Assembly (NCBI RefSeq): GCF_964199755.1
Contig: NC_133904.1
Location: forward strand, 3,251,501-3,315,500
Source: Larus michahellis
Lineage: Eukaryota; Chordata; Aves; Charadriiformes; Laridae
Reading direction: 5' to 3'
DNA length: 64,000 nucleotides
A program made the translations under genes and the position numbers. Positions 1 through 31,850 of this stretch are shown here, in pieces. Numbering within the stretch: position 1 is the stretch's first letter; the number at the start of each line of letters is the position of its first letter. Under the pieces are notes generated by a model that worked only from the letters and a program-made list of their open reading frames with translations, was not told the origin of the DNA and did not search any database.

Positions 1-1834
1 AGCAAAAGGCAGTCCAGTTGAAGATGGCAACTGTGATGGCTGTCGGACTTGATAAGCAGCTTGAAAGCCTGCCTGTACAGCAGAGCACCATTGCATCCCA
101 CCACAAAGAGCTACCACAGACCCTAGCAGCTAGCCTTCCTAGGCAGAACCCACGATCTTGGCTTTAGACTTTCTCGCATTAAGTACCGTGAGCCAGCCGC
201 TTCCTCTAGCCAGTGGTAAAAATAACACTACCATCAGCCACAGGTACGTGTCCAAAACAGGGGACACCACATGACATCTGCTACAGCAGGAGGAAGAGCT
301 AACAGCCTTAGGAAATGCCCGCAGACAGTGGTGAGCTGACAGACCTGGCAGTGTGGTCACTGGCACCCCACAAGGCCTCTCCATACTCTGCACAACGGCA
401 GCCCAGAACCTCTCCATCCTTACAGCCCGCAGCACTGTCACCTTGGGTACCCACCCTTACTGCTACCATCGCAGCCTTCCGCACCTTTAGCCTACGCCAG
501 GGTGCTCTGCACGGGACTGCCCCTCAAACCAGCTGAAACTGATGCAGAAGAGCCAGGAGCTGGGTTCTTCACTGAGCATGTTACCCCAGCACTGCTCTGT
601 CAAGGCTGTCTGGATGCTCCTAGGACATCTGAAAGCTGTAGCTGTAATTTACAGCTACCAATGCCTGGTCCTTGCCTGTCAGAGGCTCCACCTCTCGCTG
701 GTGGCCAGCATGGCACCAGCAAGAAGCACTCATGGTGCACATGAAAGCTAAAAGAGAAAACCCCAGACTGCAATACTTCCCCGTCCCGACCATCTGTAGT
801 TGCACAGGTTTCAGAGAGTTGATTCTCCTCCAGCCCCTCCACGGTGACTCAGAGTGACTAGACTTTTGGAAGGAGGCTGCTCTGCAGAGGCAAGGATTTG
901 CCTTCCAGGCCTGGCTCCCAGCACAGCCCATGTCTGCCAGCACCGAGAATGAGCACGGGCAGTGGCGGGCACTTCTCCCCACACTGTGGACCAGGCAGCT
1001 GCTGCTTTACCGGACAGATGACAAACTGGTGACCAGATCCTGGAACCAAGGGATGTTCATTGTCTACCACTCAATACCTGGTAGGAGCCATGCAAGAAAC
1101 CTGCCTACTGACAGACCCTGGAAATTCACCCTCTGGCGAAGCAGCAAAGGTGAACGGTGGCTCCCAGTCTGCAGCTATCCCCAACAGGCAGCCAGGAATA
1201 AGCAGCACAAATCCTGCACTGGGAGCAGAGCCCAGGCTTTTCCTGTGCCTCTAACAGCTTTGAGAGGTAAAGACAGTCTTTACAGCCCCCTGTGAGTAGT
1301 GTGGAAGGGTTCCCCTTCCAGCCAAGCTCTCTCCTACTGGACTACAACAGCATCTGTACGGGCAACCTAAGAAATGTGCACAAGCCAGAAGCACTAGTTC
1401 TCATGACTTTATTTTGTCGAGCTGCAAAAGAAGCCAGGAAACATCACAACTAACACTTTGCAGCACAGCGTTCCCCTGTTCTCCAGTCAAGGCTGCATCA
1501 CACACCACCTTGCCAGATTCTCGCATTATTTTGCTGCTTTAAATCCTTAAGAATTTTACAACTACTGTTTAGGAACTGATATATGTAAAGCCCTGCTTCT
1601 ACTGGAGCTGACCGATGCGACACTAGCTCCAGTGAGGTGATTTGCATCAGGGGAGGATGGCGGCTGAGCACAGGGACAGAGGACTGACACAGGCGGCTTT
1701 TAGTTTGCAGCAGTTACAGAGTCACCAGGAAGATCTAAACAGTACATTGTGCACTTTACGTGCAGCCATTTTCCTTTCAAGTTTTTCAAAAATTACTTTT
1801 TCTTTGCCAGAGTTAGAAAACGAAAAATACCTAC
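1..1834 (-). other. HACD3: HACD3 intron 3 (partial)
   Basis: This stretch lies downstream, on the minus strand, of the third HACD3 coding exon and runs off the left edge. I looked on the minus strand for the following part of the p23-like domain, which contains a conserved double-tryptophan stretch, and did not find it. Open frames here are short and unrelated to the family. I read it as intron with no recognisable repeat or RNA gene. Confidence 0.6.
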
Positions 1835-1908
1835 TTTAGGCTCAACCGGTTCTAGGAACTCGATCTGAAATTCGTAGATGTTGTCCCCTTTGGCACCATG
1901 ACCCTGAG
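1835..1908 (-). CDS. HACD3: HACD3 coding exon 3
   Basis: A 74-nt exon after a TTTTAG acceptor. It completes a split Ala codon and reads QGHGAKGDNIYEFQIEFLEP, then VEPK. The conserved HGAKGDN and YEF residues identify it. The donor is GTAGGT, or GTATTT four bases on. Confidence 0.85.
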
Positions 1909-3518
1909 CTAAAAGACAAGAATTAAGAGTCAGCGTGAAGGCCCCAGCCAGTTCCACACACCCCACCTGCAAAGGACGCTGTGTGCATAGAAGTATTCAG
2001 CGGTTACTTACAGTGCTTCCCCCTGCCCTGCTGGGAAGCAAGAGGAAACCACATGATAACAGGGAAGACACAAACAGCTCAAAACATTGCTTGGATGTGC
2101 CGTCGCTGGAGTCAGCAGCCAAAGCTGCTGCAACGCTGCACGGCGCTGGAAAAGGCTGCTTGATTGCAGGAAGGCAGCGTGTGAGACTCCCAAAAGAAGA
2201 GCTCCAAAGGCTGCTCACGGCTAGCTTGAATCCGACTGGAAAACCCCTGTGCGGATGGCCTTTGGGGGATCGGGCCTCCACACCAACGAGCAAGCACCCA
2301 GGGAGGCCGGGCTCCGGCGGGTCCGTGGGAACACCATGCGGGAGTCCCAGCACAGGAGGGTGCTTTCACCTCTCATCTCCTGCATACGCGGGGTCTCGTC
2401 GCCGGAAGGGCTCCAAAAACCTGCACACCGAGTTTAGTTTTCCACCCTTCCATGCCGTAAACTGATCCTGAAGTGAAGACGATGTGCAACACCCCCCTAT
2501 CAAATATCCCTGGCTGTGGCTCACCAGGGAGGCAGCACCGCCTAGGCAACGCATCTTAAAGAAAACCACCAAATAGATGAGAAAACCCCAATAAAACCAG
2601 CTACAGCAGCTACGGCGCATCCTTGGTGTGACCAGGACGAGCCCACCAGCACAAGGTGCTGGGGTGTGCAGCCGCCTGCCCGAAACAAAACCCCCTTTCA
2701 GGCAGAGACCTGCTTTACCTTTCAAATCGAGCGCTGGCTCCCGACGCAGAGGTTTGATAACGGTGGCAGAAACAAGGTCTTTGTGCAAGGAAAAATTGCT
2801 GCCAGCTATCTCCGGGGTTCGGCGGAGACAGGACAGCAAAGACGTATGGAAATTTCACAGATATTTAAATACGGGGAGGTTGGGTGCTTTTTGCTTATTA
2901 GATAAGATACAACCTGCTATTGCTACAGCGGTTTGTGGGTGGGTACCCGTCATGGCGTACCCCGCGCCCACCGCAGAGCTGTGGCTGCCGCCGAGGGCAG
3001 CGCTGGGGACCCGGTGGCCGCAGGGGACCCCGAGGCTGGGGGGATCCTGTGGGGCTGCGGGGACCCCGGTACTGGGGGGACCCCATGGCTGAGGGGGACC
3101 CCGGGAATGAGGGGGATTCCGTGGCTGGGGGGGGACCCCGCGGCGGAGGGGGGCCCCGGCCTCTCCTCCCGGGACACCGCACACCCCGGCGAGCCCGGGT
3201 CGCCGCAGGACCCCCCCGCGATGGCGGGAGCCCCTACCTTTGAAATGCAGCACGTTGTCGGTGATGGCGATGTCCGGGTGCTGCGGGAGGAGAAGAAGCG
3301 TCAGGCGGCGGCTCGACTCACCCGCCGCCCCCGCGCGAGACCCGCGCACCGGGCCCGCCCCCGCACCCCTCCCGGCGGGGGGCTGCCCGGACCCCCCCCC
3401 CCGTGCGCCCGCGGGTGGTTCCCCCCGGCACCTGCACGTCACTCAGCTCCACGCGCAGGTAGAGCTCGCGATGCCGCTGCGCCCAGTGCACGTGCGGCCG
3501 CAGGCTGGGGCCCGCCAT
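1835..3518 (-). CDS. HACD3: HACD3, 5' part: very-long-chain 3-hydroxyacyl-CoA dehydratase 3, coding exons 1-3
   Basis: The minus strand carries three exons that join in frame: 3432-3518 (29 codons from ATG), 3238-3280 and 1835-1908. The first reads MAGPSLRPHVHWAQRHRELY and continues LRVELSDVQ. The second gives HPDIAITDNVLHFK. The third gives QGHGAKGDNIYEFQIEFLEP. These align with the N-terminal CS/p23-like domain of vertebrate HACD3 (PTPLAD1/B-ind1). The family protein is a multi-pass ER membrane enzyme that dehydrates 3-hydroxyacyl-CoA in very-long-chain fatty-acid elongation; its p23-like region is tied to Hsp90/Rac1 binding. The transmembrane catalytic part lies off the left edge. All junctions are GT-AG. 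The end of exon 3 could be four bases further (1831) if GTAG|GT is used, but 1835 preserves alignment to the mammalian protein. The gene faces away from DPP8. Confidence 0.92.
3007..3153. repeat. GC-rich 18-bp minisatellite in HACD3 intron 2
   Basis: About eight imperfect units of 17-19 bp begin with GGACCCC or GGATCC/GGATTCC and end in GGG. The period is near 18 bp, so every frame shows hexapeptide-like repeats rich in Gly and Pro. It lies inside intron 2, 85 bp from the exon 2 donor, so this is not coding. Confidence 0.75.
3238..3280 (-). CDS. HACD3: HACD3 coding exon 2
   Basis: A 43-nt exon between a CAG acceptor and a GTAGGG donor. It encodes HPDIAITDNVLHFK plus the first base of the next codon, matching the HACD3 segment that ends in ENVLHFK in mammals. 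Confidence 0.9.
3432..3518 (-). CDS. HACD3: HACD3 coding exon 1
   Basis: Contains the start codon (3518-3516) and 29 codons. It ends at CAG followed by the donor GTGCCG (phase 0). The next acceptor is only 151 bp away, across a very GC-rich intron. Confidence 0.92.
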
Positions 3519-3571
3519 AGCGCGCGCCCGCCGCCCGGCTCCCCAGGCGGCACCGGGGGGGGGGCTCCCGC

Positions 3572-3624
3572 GCGCATGCGCACCGCCCCGGCCGAGGGTG
3601 GGCGGGTGCGACCGCGCCTGCGCA
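3572..3624. promoter_or_regulatory. Two NRF1-like sites upstream of HACD3
   Basis: GCGCATGCGC at 3572-3581 is a perfect palindromic NRF1 core, 54 bp 5' of the HACD3 ATG. GCGCCTGCGCA at 3614-3624 is a second, weaker match. They lie in a CpG-dense block with no TATA box seen, typical of a housekeeping CpG-island promoter. Motif recognition is by eye. Confidence 0.6.
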
Positions 3625-4050
3625 GGCCGTGGCGGGCGGGGGGGGTCATGGCCGCCGGCGCCGCCGGGCTTCGCCTCTTCCGCTCCTCTTCCCCGGGTCC
3701 TGCCGCGTCCCGGAGCTCCCCGGGTGTCCTCCGGTGCGTCCTCGCTCGCCCCTTCGGCCCCATGGGGCCTTGCCTGTGTCCGTCCCCCCCCCCGGTCCGT
3801 GCGCGGCCTCCCCCGTGCCCTCAGGTGGCCGCGGTGGCGATGACCTCGGGGGGAGCACACAGGTACTTCCACAGGCCTGCGGCGCCTCTCAGGCACCGTT
3901 GGCTTCCAGCCCCCCTTGGCAGCTTCCTACCGTCCCGTCCCTCCAGCGCACCCGCCGCCGCTCGCACCCGCGCGGGGTTTACCTTGGTGGGGACCTCCCT
4001 CCTCCTCCAGCCCTGCCACAGGCCTCCACCCGCGGGCAGCCTCCTGCCAC

Positions 4051-4432
4051 CACTTCCCTGGGCAGCTTGTTCCAAGGCTTGACAACCCTTTCAGTGAAGA
4101 CATTTTTCCTAATATCCATCCTGAACCTCCCCTGGTGCAACTCGAGGCCGTTTCCTCTTGTCCCATCGCCTGTTCCTTGGGAGAAGAGCCGGACCCCCCC
4201 TGGCTCCTCCCTCCTTTCAGGGGGCTGTAGAGAGCGAGGTGGTCTCCCCTCAGCCCCCTTTTCTCCAGGCTGAACACCCCCAGCTCCCTCAGCCGCTCCT
4301 CACCAGACTTGTTCTCCAGACCCCTCGCCAGCCCCATTGCCCTTCTCTGGACACGCTCCAGCACCTCAATGTCCCTCTTGTAGTGAGGGGCCCAAAACTG
4401 GACACGATATTTGAGGTGGGGCCTCATGCCCC
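4051..4432 (-). mobile_element. CR1 LINE fragment (5'-truncated), between HACD3 and DPP8
   Basis: Minus-strand translation gives the CR1 reverse-transcriptase tail: [13 protein letters not shown], then [13 protein letters not shown], then [20 protein letters not shown]. This is followed by decayed sequence equivalent to the CR1 3' end. The plus strand shows the typical inverted CR1 text around 4051-4150. Stops and indels downstream of the LRGD motif show that it is degenerate. The insertion lies in the divergent promoter interval, about 530 bp from the HACD3 start. Confidence 0.9.
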
Positions 4433-5240
4433 AACCTTTTTAAACTCTTCCGTTGCGATGATTATGTGCCCCAAGGCCTTGCTGCTAATAAGGCTACAAG
4501 AGCACAGCACTGATCTTGGTGATGCTTTCGAGAAGGCCACCCCTTGTTCCCTGAGCAGCTCACACAAGGGCACCTGGCCCATGGCCTTCCATTGCTCTGG
4601 CAGAATTCTTCCTCTATCCCGTCCCGGTGCGACCTCTCCCAGCTCCTCCTGCTCCCACAGAAGGTTCTCCCTGCAAATCCCCGCATGGCGTCGGTGAGAA
4701 ACACCGGCTCCGTGCCCCAGCCTGCCTCTGAGCGGAGGATTTCCAACCTCTGCCAGCCCCTGGGGCTGCAAAGCCGCTGTGGAGGGACAGGCGAGCAGTA
4801 GCAATAGTTGCCAGGCTGCTTTATTTTGGAAGGCAAACCCCACGTACCCTTTGGGGGCCAACAAGCCCTCGGGACAAGCCGCTGGTGTGGGAAAAACAGC
4901 CATCAGACGTCCCGGGGCTTCTACTTGTGCACACATTCAGGAGGGGGCACCTGCAGCAAAGTTATTTTTTCTGGTTTATGGTGGATCAAAAAAGACTTTG
5001 CTCTACAAAAAGTGGCTTTGCTTTGTAAAGGGGAAATGAAATGTATAGAAGCATTTGGCTGGGGGCTCGCTGCGCTGGAGCCCGTGGGTGCCCTGGGCCG
5101 AACACGCATTATTAATAGCTGGGAATTTTTCTTTTTGATGCGGAAAGTGTGTAGGTGTGGAAGGTCTGGCTTTTTTTTTGCGGAAAAAAGGCCTATTTTT
5201 GAAACTGAAGGATCCCCGTGCTTGGGGGGGGGTTTGCACG
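4433..5240. other. Intergenic interval without recognised gene
   Basis: The stretch lies between the CR1 copy and the minisatellite. A 170-codon minus-strand open frame covers 4424-4936, but it has no recognised domain and starts beside the CR1 edge; I treat it as chance. No RNA gene or further repeat was recognised. Confidence 0.5.
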
Positions 5241-5241
5241 A

Positions 5242-5490
5242 CCCGACCCCCGTGCATGGGGCAGCGTGTCTGTGTCCCGGGTCCCCGTTCACGGGACAGT
5301 GTGTGTGTGCCTGTGTCCCGGGTCCCCGTGCAAGAGACAGTGTGTGCCTGTGTCCCGGGTCCCCGTGCAAGGGACAGTGTATGTCATGTCCCGGGTCCCC
5401 GTTCACGGGACAGTGTGTGTGTGTCTGTGTCCCGGGTCCCCGTGCAAGGGACAGTGTATGTCGTGTCCCGGGTCGCCGTTCACGGGGGTG
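5242..5490. repeat. 36-41 bp minisatellite upstream of DPP8
   Basis: Six consecutive units start with CCCGGGTC(C/G)CCGT at 5276, 5317, 5354, 5390, 5431 and 5467, giving periods of 41, 37, 36, 41 and 36 bp. A degenerate half unit precedes them at about 5242. Two unit types alternate, CCGTTCACGGGACAG and CCGTGCAAGGGACAG, each followed by a TG-rich spacer whose length explains the period difference. The array abuts the DPP8 promoter. Long open frames through it reflect the repeat, not a gene. Confidence 0.9.
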
Positions 5491-5534
5491 TTGCACGTCC
5501 CAACTGCAGGCCCCGCGCAGCCCGGTCCTCCCGG

Positions 5535-5548
5535 CCGCCAGGCGGCGC
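5535..5548 (+). promoter_or_regulatory. CTCF-like core 1
   Basis: CCGCCAGGCGGCGC resembles the CTCF core CCNCNAGGNGGCRC. It lies 66 bp from a second, better match in the same orientation, between the minisatellite and the putative DPP8 exon 1. This is a motif match by eye only. Confidence 0.4.
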
Positions 5549-5600
5549 CCTACGCCCATACCCCGCCGTGCTCGGTGCGGCCGGCGCCGCTTCCTCCCCT

Positions 5601-5614
5601 CCGGCAGGGGGCGC
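5601..5614 (+). promoter_or_regulatory. CTCF-like core 2
   Basis: CCGGCAGGGGGCGC carries the AGGGGGCGC heart of the CTCF consensus and is followed by CACC. It is in the same orientation as the site at 5535, in the DPP8 promoter and on the DPP8 side of the divergent interval. Confidence 0.5.
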
Positions 5615-5619
5615 CACCG

Positions 5620-5705
5620 CGGCTGGCGCGGCCCGGGGGCCCCTCCTGGCGGAAGCGGAAGCGGCCCGGCGGGGCGGCTGGGCAGCATCGCCGCCGCGGA
5701 GCGCC
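5620..5705 (+). other. DPP8: DPP8 non-coding exon 1 (approximate 5' end)
   Basis: I infer a 5' UTR exon ending at 5705 from the strong donor GTGAGTACC in the CpG island and the lack of any promoter-like sequence next to exon 2. Exon 2 itself begins at an acceptor 11 nt before the ATG, so an upstream exon is required. The left limit is a guess. Confidence 0.5.
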
Positions 5706-7542
5706 GTGAGTACCGGGGCCGGTGAGGACCCCTGTGGGGGCCAGAGTTCTCGGGGGAGGTGGCCTCCTGGGAGCGGGGCCGCCGCCTCCCTTCTGTGGGG
5801 ACCTGCTGGTACCCCGTGGGGTGGGAGAAGGAGGGGGTTTGCCCCGGGGCGGCCTGGCTTTGCGCCCCCGGCCGGGCCTCGCGGTTGCCCCCGGCGCTGG
5901 AGAGCACCTCCTGGTCTGGGAGGTCTGGGTCTCCTCCGACCTCGGTGGCAAGGGCAGGCCCGTGGCCGTTCGCCCTGCTCAGGCCCGCCCTGCCCCTCCG
6001 GGGCGCCCTGCGGATGCGAGGCGTCCGAGGGTGTTGTAGTGCGGAGGGTCCCCTGGGCCGGCGTGAAGGATGGGGCGGCCGCTCTTTGTGGGCTGCAGGA
6101 AGGTGGAAACCAAACGCTTCCCGTGGCAGAAGGTGGCTGCGGTGGAGAGCCCACAGTGACCCCCTGGGAGGCAGATCCTCGCGTTACCCTGGACTGACAT
6201 CACCTTGGCGGGTGGCAGTTCTCGCCCTTGTTTGCTTTTAAAGTCTGCTGCTTTCTGATTTTTATTTCTTTTCTTGAGAGGGGAGTGTGAGAAGTAGGTC
6301 GGGTTAAGAGATACCAGTATCTGGGTGTAGGTGGGAAAAGGAAATTTTTCCTCGTTGGAATTCTGCAAATTAAATGAGAGTTTGCTGATTCAGGTTTGAA
6401 TTCTCATTCTCAGTTTCTAACGCTGAGCAGAGCACTGCTCTGTGCATGGGTTTGGACTTTCCTTCCAGTTTTACAGGGCTGTTTAACTTGTGCCATGGTT
6501 TTGTGTTGTAAATAGCTCAGATGAAAGACCTGTGTTTGTTGTGTTTGTGTTGTCAAACGTGGAACCAAACTTTTAATCCAGACTTGCCCTACTTTGCTTT
6601 TAGCGGTTTGCATTAAAATGGGTTTAGTCCAAGGAGTAGGTTGTGTGGTTTTCACTTCTCTGTGATGAGGTAGAGCAGCAGGAGAGCCAGTCCGTCAGGG
6701 AGTTTTGTCTCAGGCAGCTGTGCTGCACAAGCCTGTGCCTTGAGGTTCCGTGGGCCTTTCCTGGGAAGGCTTTATTTAATCCATATTAATGTTTTTGTTA
6801 GGCTCAGGCCATCAAGCTCTGATGCAGTGTGCAGAACAGTTGTGCAGCCTTTCCGATCTATATATAGAAAAAAACTCTCCTTTTGAGGGTTGACCTGACT
6901 CTTCTGGAAGGGTGTCATCGTACAGTATTTGTAATTATATTCCTGAAATGATACGATAATGATGATTGCTGCTGGACCCTTCCAAGCTTTGTTTGAAAGG
7001 AAACGTGAACAAACCAAAGAAATTCTAGGAGCATAATGGGATAAGGGCATGCAGTTGCCTAGGCCCATCGTGTGTGGCCTGGAGGTTCCAAATCAACTAT
7101 TGATATTGTTGGCTGTTGGTTGTCCCAGATTTTGCTACAGTCCTAATCATCCCCCATTCTAATATTGGTTATAGCGAGGTGATATTCATGCAGTTCACAG
7201 GGAGGAAGACACAGGTAAGAGCCTAACAGGGAAGAGTTTATCCACTTCATGAACTGAGTAGTTGGTATGTCGGGGGGTGGGAAAGGCAAACAACAATAAA
7301 TCTGTGTGGCTCTATAAAGTTCTTAGTCCCATTTTGAAAGGCTGAATGTTGGTAGCCTGTTTTCCACAGCAGAAGTCTCTTTCCTAGTCCTTTCATTCTT
7401 CTATTTTTTTTCCCTGTGAACTGGTGGTTTTCTTGTACCATTTTTACCGTGGTGTGTTTTGGGAGTCTGCAGTGAATGTTTGCTGGGCTGCTGGAAGGCA
7501 ATGCTGAACCTCTGATACTCTGTTCTTCCAGAAACATGCAAC

Positions 7543-29679
<22,137 letters not shown>

Positions 29680-29888
29680 CTGACCTCTGCAGAACTCTGC
29701 TCCGCTGGCCGCTTCACTGAACGAGGAGGTGTAGGAAGCTAGAGAAGATAGGATGGAACATTGCATTCTGGTGCCTGCCACATGTACACACACGTACACA
29801 CACACGGAGACACTTTTTTAAAAGTAAATTTGGTGCCATACAGGAAATTAAAGTACGGTGACCTAATAACTTTAAAGCTTAAGATGTA

Positions 29889-29894
29889 AATAAA
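29889..29894 (+). terminator. Proximal DPP8 poly(A) signal
   Basis: A canonical AATAAA lies 210 bp after the stop codon. A GT-rich stretch (TGTCTGTGGT) follows within about 10 bases, a plausible downstream element. Confidence 0.55.
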
Positions 29895-31799
29895 ATCAAA
29901 TGTCTGTGGTATAATGCAGTACCATGGGTGTTCTCTTGGGGGAAGAGCTGAAACTGAAAATGTACTTCTATAGCACCAGGTCTTCACTTTTTAAAAGCAT
30001 TATGACATAATTGATGTATTTTTACAGTGTGTTCCTTGGTATCTTATTACATAATACTGGATGATTTACTCGCTACACGGCAAGAGTTTACCTGAATAGT
30101 TACAACTTGTATTACATTTTAAATGCTATCATATAGCTTTTATGCTTCATGAAAGAGATATGTCTCACTCCTTAGAAGCTGGACACAAGTTAGACACATC
30201 ACCTACCTAGATGTTAATTGCTTTTTTAGAAGAAAGACTTCTAAGCTGCCTCCTAACGAGTTTAAATTTTGGATTCAGTTCAGTTGATGCCAGGTTCTTT
30301 TCAATGATTTCTCCTCTCCCCAACATCAATCATACTCTTTTTTTTTTTTCCTTTCAGCAGCTTGAGATCCTATCCTGATTGTACTTGATTTCAGTGGGGA
30401 AGAGAAATGGTATTTTACTGTGATATGGGCATAACAATCTTTTATTCTGAGATGCAAACTAACAGGTCAAAGAGCTGAAACTGTAAATTTTAAAAAACAA
30501 GCTTAAAAGTGCAGCCTGTTTCTCGTTGGCGTTTTTCCCTGATGTTCATTCTGGAGCTGGTTTTGCAATACTCTTTTCTTATTGTCACATCAGCATGATA
30601 TATAGGTATATGCATCCTGTTACGATTTTAAAATTTAATACTCTATTTCAAAGGTCTACAGAGGGTTTAGTGAGTAGAGACCTTACAAACACTACATGTG
30701 AGGCAATATGAATTGTCTCATTGAATTTTCTGCTTTATTTGAGGGACTGTTGCCCGGGCTCGTACTGTGTTCAGTCCTCTCTTCCCGGGTCCTTTCTAGC
30801 ATTGCTGTGTGGCATGACTATGATGCTGTATTTGAGAAACCCCCTTCTGTATAGCTTAAAGTAACCCCTCTAAGCCTAAAGGATACGCAGTCCCAGTTGT
30901 GTTTTTGCTAGTGAGGTTTTAACTAAGCAGCAGGCTTGGCTAAAAAGCATCATAAGTGTGTGAAGTCACTTTTAACTTGCAACAGGTCGTTTAAGATAGA
31001 AATCCATAGCAAAATGATTCCCTTTAATCCGGGAAATTATCCCCTTGGGGCTTGCCTCTGAGACTCCTATAAGTTTTAATGGTTTTCTTAGAAACCTAAG
31101 AACTTCCTTTTCGTTCTGTTTTGGTGCTAGAGAGAAGCAGAGCATGAGTTTCTTTTCATCTTCTAAAAATCTGGAATCACTCTCGGTGTTTACGCTCTTA
31201 GTACACTCCACATGTTGTAACCTTGTATTTTCCTCGCTTTTGTACTGTTCGGCTTGGTCCTGAAACTCCGGGATTTAACACAATCTGGCTGTATTGTATC
31301 AAACCGCATCGTTTTTCAGCTAGGCTGCTGGGCATGTGCACCAAAGCTATCGGAGCTGGTGCAGTTACATGGTTGTAAAATCTGTGTGTGAGAATGGGAT
31401 TTGTTTTTTCGGGTTACACAAAAGACAGCCAAAGCAAACAGGCGTGCAGTAAATGCAAATTTCCTCCGAGGCGGGGATGCTTGGTTTGGGCTGTTTTTCT
31501 GGTTTTCAGATCACAGCGATTCTAAATGGATCAGTTAAAATACCATTAGCAGGTCAATAACAGGCTTACAGCTTTATTTTGGGAAGGGCATGGCAGGGAA
31601 GGAGCCCGGCTCCTGTAATGTCTTCTCTTAGGAGCTAATTGAGACTGAAGCAAACGCAGCGTCCCCATGGAGGGATATAGTCAGGATTGAGAGACGGATG
31701 AGGGTGCTGATGCATTTGAACTAGAACGACACGGCAGTGAGTAGACACAAGTATAAGCTGTTACTGTGGGATTCCATTGTGTTCCTTGCGTGTTTATGC

Positions 31800-31850
31800 T
31801 GTATTATATATACATATATCTATATCTGTTCATATATACATATATGTATA
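31800..31850. repeat. AT-rich imperfect palindrome
   Basis: Alternating TATATA/CATATA sequence with self-complementary stretches such as CATATATACATATATG. It is microsatellite-like. Confidence 0.6.

Larger units (their letters stand above)
2940..4000. promoter_or_regulatory. CpG-rich island over the HACD3 5' end
   Basis: The block is extremely GC-rich with frequent CG dinucleotides, homopolymer C and G runs and no TATA box. It covers HACD3 exons 1-2 and the first several hundred bases upstream. Open frames on both strands here are composition artefacts with low-complexity Arg/Pro/Ala content. Confidence 0.65.
5491..6060 (+). promoter_or_regulatory. DPP8 CpG-island promoter
   Basis: The GC- and CpG-dense block has no TATA box and surrounds a clean splice donor (GCGCC|GTGAGT at 5705/5706) that fits the end of a non-coding DPP8 exon 1. 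Tandem ETS-type cores (GCGGAAGCGGAAGC, 5650-5664) lie just 5' of that donor. The transcription start is not fixed by sequence, but is probably within 5550-5680. Confidence 0.65.

Noticed and set aside
3240-4273. 280- and 214-codon plus-strand open frames across the HACD3 island
   Set aside because: They are Pro/Arg/Ala-rich shadows antisense to real HACD3 exons and extend into an inverted CR1.
4424-4936. 170-codon minus-strand open frame between CR1 and the minisatellite
   Set aside because: It has no recognisable domain, no promoter, and ends beside a CR1 border. A second open frame (4462-4836) overlaps it on the same strand, consistent with chance in GC-rich DNA.
4921-6197. Open frames of 305-346 codons on both strands over the minisatellite and DPP8 CpG island
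   Set aside because: The tandem repeat and high GC content suppress stop codons; the peptides are repetitive Val-Pro-Gly/Arg text on both strands. DPP8 exon 1 and promoter explain the region.
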